From positions 18,827,501 to 18,891,500 of the forward strand of contig NC_080414.1 in the NCBI RefSeq assembly GCF_030265065.1: a DNA stretch of 64,000 nucleotides, given 5' to 3'. The translations under genes were made by a program, and so were the position numbers. This DNA is from Corythoichthys intestinalis. Taxonomy: Eukaryota; Chordata; Actinopteri; Syngnathiformes; Syngnathidae. Below the pieces are notes generated by a model that did no database searches, had not been told where the DNA came from, and saw only the letters and a program-made list of their open reading frames with translations. Shown here piece after piece: positions 61,264 to 64,000 of this stretch. How positions within the stretch are numbered: position 1 is the first letter of the stretch; each line of letters begins with the position of its first letter.

Positions 61264-62039
61264 GTAAGTCGTCCATTTTGTGTTTCTAAAACTTTTATAT
61301 AGTTTATCTTAGTTTTCTTCGCGGTATAATTGTGCCTCCTGTGTACTACAGAGGAGGGGGGGGTTCTGGTGCATTACAAGCCTGGTTGTTATAGTGATGT
61401 GGGAGAAGCCAGGCTGGCTGAAGGAGCCGAGGTGGTGGGGGGTGTTGAGAGGGGGCTTACAAAGAGCTTTATGGGCCAAAGAAAGTGAATCAATGGTAGA
61501 AAGAAATAGGCACTTTGGCTCTAGTTCTTTACTGGTTTTAGTGTAGTGTTAATCCCTAACACAGCTTTCATAGTACACCTCAAAATGAGTAAAATCTAGA
61601 GGAGACATAATACTAGGATTTTCTAGCATATACACTTCATACGTCCTGCTAATTTCGGCTAAAAAGAAGCATGAAAACATAAAATTTTCCCCCAAAAAAG
61701 AAGGTGTTAAAATTCTCAGACGGGTTTAAATGGCCACTTCTTCACCCTGAGGTCAATTATTTGGGAAAACAGGTGATGGATTCTTGGGAAATGAGAAGTT
61801 TTGTGATTTCCTCCCACTGAAAATTAAATTAAAGCAGTGTATTGTCATTATTTTTCAACTCTTTTATTTTGACTGCTACTAGGCACATGCTGGTATGATA
61901 TTCTGACGGCTTAAATCAAAATATCACGTTTTCACGGTAAAAAAAAACACAAACTTTTTTCCCATCGAACAGAATTTTTATTTCACAAAATATATTAGCA
62001 AATTGGAACATAAGTCTAATGTTAAGTTAAAATAGATTA

Positions 62040-62040
<1 letters not shown>
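61264..62040 (+). other. Probable intron, no gene seen
   Basis: Sequence after the candidate donor at 61263. It contains a short G-run and AT-rich stretches and no recognised repeat. Confidence 0.35.

Positions 62041-62077
<37 letters not shown>
62041..62077. repeat. (AT)n microsatellite
   Basis: An AT run immediately left of the family 2 hAT copy at 62078. Confidence 0.9.
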
Positions 62078-62080
<3 letters not shown>

Positions 62081-62783
62081 GGCTGTCAAAATTATCGCGT
62101 TAACGAGCGGTAATTATTTTTTTTAAATTAATCACGTTAATATATTTGACACGTTTAACGCACATGCCCCGCTCAAACAGATTAAAATGACAGTAATGTC
62201 CACTTTTTACTTGTTTTTTGGTGTTTTGCCGCCCTCTGCTGGCGCTTGGGTGCGACGGATTTTATGGGTTTCAGCACCATGAATGAGCATTGTATAATTA
62301 TTGACATCAACAATGGCAAGCTACTAGTTTAATTTTGATTGAAAATTTTTACAAATTTTATTAAAACGAAAACATTAAGAGGGGGTTTTAAAAAAATTCT
62401 ATAACTTGTACTAACGTTTATCTTTAGAGAACTACAAGTCTTTCTATCCATGGATCGCTTTAACAGAATGTTAATAATGTTAATGCCATCTTGTTGATTT
62501 ATTGTTAGAATAAACAAATACAGTACTTATGTACAGTATGTTGAATGTATACAGTGGGGAGAACAAGTATTTGATACACTGCCAATGGGTTTTCCCATTG
62601 ACTGTGTATCAAATACTTGTTCTCCCCACTGTATATCCGTCTTGTCTTATCTTTCCATTCCAACAATAATTTACAGAAAAATGTGGCATATTTTATAGAT
62701 GGTTTGAATTGCAATTAATTACGATTAATTAATTTTTAAGATGTAATTAACTCGATTAAAAATTCAAATCGTTTGACAGCCTA
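62078..62783 (-). mobile_element. hAT-like element, family 2, copy 3 (inverted, interrupted)
   Basis: Ends TAGGGCTGTCAAAATTATC and AAATCGTTTGACAGCCTA, in the opposite orientation to 15341-15970. Flanks are AT repeats. A Tc1-type MITE is inserted at 62552-62631. Confidence 0.8.
62552..62631. mobile_element. Palindromic Tc1-type MITE nested in a hAT
   Basis: 80 bp between TA dinucleotides, starting CAGTGGGGAGAACAAGTATT and ending with the exact complement. It is almost a perfect hairpin with a short central loop. Its ends differ from the 20673 family, so it is a separate Tc1 family. Confidence 0.88.
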
Positions 62784-63423
62784 ATATATATATAATTTAA
62801 ATGCAGTCCTTTAGGTGAGCCTAAACCCACAGCCACAGCCCAACATTATTACCATCAGAAAAAAAATATTTGAATTATTTTCAATAAAAAGCATGTGTGT
62901 ATGACTCGTATCATGTTTACATTATACATACACTCTCTTTCTCAACACTAACAGTTGCCAGAGAGAAAAAAAACACCATGTTTTACCTCAGCTAGACACA
63001 CTGAAAACCCTGGCGTTTACTCTCGTAGCTGGTGGGAAACGTACATGACAGTGTTAACTAATCTTTAATTTTGGAAAAATGCGAGATCATTTTAGAAGTG
63101 TGGTCGGTTGGCCCTCCTCCTCTAAGCCGCGGCCGTATCTAACTTTTCTTTAACTGAAGTATTCCCATGCAGGCAATTTCGTTTTCTTCAATGGGGGAAA
63201 AAGTTCAGGAGTTTCACCTCCTCCACCCCTTGTGTCGCACTGCTGACTCACTAACACTGAGCAAAAACCGGTGTGGAAGGATTGAGCCTTGCAGCTGCAA
63301 GCGAGGGATTTCTCCATGCATTTTTGGGACATAAAAAATAGCTAATACCTTAGGGAAGGTAACAATGAACATTTCTGCGGTTTTGAAACCTTAATGTTTT
63401 CATACCACGGTATAGACCCTACC
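62784..63423. other. No gene seen; likely upstream region of the THAP gene
   Basis: Mixed sequence with a CpG-containing block near 63120-63140. No repeat ends are recognised. Confidence 0.4.
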
Positions 63424-63435
63424 CACGTGACGTCA
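63424..63435. promoter_or_regulatory. Overlapping E-box and CRE (CACGTGACGTCA)
   Basis: CACGTG (63424-63429) overlaps TGACGTCA (63428-63435), 125 bp before the THAP ATG. It is a plausible bHLH/ATF promoter element; function is inferred from the motif. Confidence 0.45.
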
Positions 63436-63559
63436 CAACTCCGCTCTCCTGAATGGTACCGCCCACTTGTCCGTCAAAACATAGTGTTAACCTGTTACGG
63501 CTACGTACATTCCTCCTATTTACGGCGTGTTTTTCTGCTCCTTAACATTAATAATCAAA

Positions 63560-63737
63560 ATGGTGAAGGCGTGTGTGGCTGTTGGTTGCACTAACAGAGA
63601 AGATGGAAGGAGAGACTTGAAGTTTTACCGTATTCCGAGGGATCCAAAGAGGAGAGCGAAATGGACGGCTGCAATTCGACGTGAAAACTGGGCACCAAAA
63701 AATCACCACAGACTATGTAGTAGTCATTTTATATCCG
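63560..63737 (+). CDS. THAP-domain protein, first coding exon (continues beyond the window)
   Basis: The exon encodes a nearly complete THAP zinc finger, a DNA-binding domain. The C2CH ligands are Cys5, Cys10, Cys53 and His56, and the invariant Pro26, Trp35 and Phe57 are present (KFYRIPRDPKRRAKW, HRLCSSHF). The start MVKACVAVGC is typical, with Cys5 close to Met. The exon ends in phase 1 at a good donor, TCCG then GTAAGATG. No downstream exon is in the window, so it cannot be told apart from a P-element-type transposase, a THAP9-like gene or another host THAP gene. The MVKACVAVGCTN opening also occurs in multicopy fish THAP genes, so a mobile origin is possible. Confidence 0.75.
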
Positions 63738-63771
63738 GTAAGATGCATTTAAGATATACTTAGAGGGTTTT

Positions 63772-64000
63772 GGGCTGACAAATAACCACAATTAAGATCA
63801 TTGCGAGGCTAATCGCCGACAACATACGACGTAGTACGACATAGTTTCAAATTCAAGATGTTTGTGACTTCCCTTTCTTCCACCATCGTTATTTTTTGAA
63901 TAATATTTAGCTGGTACCAAGTGAAAGAAACTGGCCTCGTCTACGGGGCTGACAAATAACCACAATTAAGATCATTGCGAGGCTAATCGCCGACAACATA
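63772..64000 (+). repeat. 174-bp tandem repeat in the THAP gene intron (runs off the window)
   Basis: GGGCTGACAAATAACCACAA and the following 35 or so bases recur without visible change at 63772 and 63946. One full unit and the start of a second are seen; the array may continue to the right. Confidence 0.8.

Overview
This is a eukaryotic window, and almost certainly teleost fish. It has small split genes with GT-AG introns, four recognisable vertebrate genes, and about half or more of the sequence in fish-type DNA transposons (hAT, Tc1/mariner, PIF/Harbinger-like, TTAA-site elements). A LINE2-type retrotransposon and (AT)n, poly-T and (TTA)n tracts are also present. A short palindromic repeat containing ATAGACGTCCAATCC recurs at least ten times. 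I associate it with syngnathids (pipefish and seahorses), but that is memory and not a search. No tRNA, rRNA, CRISPR or bacterial-type feature was seen.

Layout. 1-32,700 is a repeat-dense gene desert. It holds two deep nests of hAT-like transposons (3,052-7,953 and 11,210-14,285), Harbinger-like long-TIR elements, one full-length Tc1 copy (20,673-22,276) and several unclassified families. The only gene-like signal is one orphan exon candidate at 14,526-14,607. 33,611-43,048 (minus) is ythdf3, an m6A-RNA reader, in five coding exons; the last exon encodes only seven residues and lies beyond a 5.2 kb intron. Head-to-head with it across a CpG-rich gap is abhd10 (plus, 44,337-47,605, five coding exons), a mitochondrial serine hydrolase. 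47,900-53,300 is repeat-rich and includes a 5'-truncated LINE2. tagln3 (plus, 54,127-55,673, four coding exons) follows a TATA promoter and a non-coding first exon. 56,698-58,328 is a second full-length Tc1 copy. c1qtnf9 (plus, 58,800-60,257, three coding exons) encodes a secreted collagen-C1q protein. 60,640-61,263 looks like a CCAAT-rich promoter with a first exon. 63,560-63,737 is the first exon of a THAP-domain gene that runs off the right edge.

The four genes do not form a pathway; they are independent vertebrate genes that happen to be neighbours. abhd10 and tagln3 are also neighbours in human (3q13.2), so that pair is conserved synteny. ythdf3 and c1qtnf9 are on other human chromosomes. 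Exon structures were read by eye from splice signals, reading phase and remembered human proteins. All four complete models give intact reading frames of the expected length: YTHDF3 598 aa, ABHD10 290 aa, TAGLN3 199 aa, CTRP9 342 aa.

The strongest non-gene signal is the nesting of transposons. Insertion order can be read from perfect or near-perfect 8-bp target duplications at each level.
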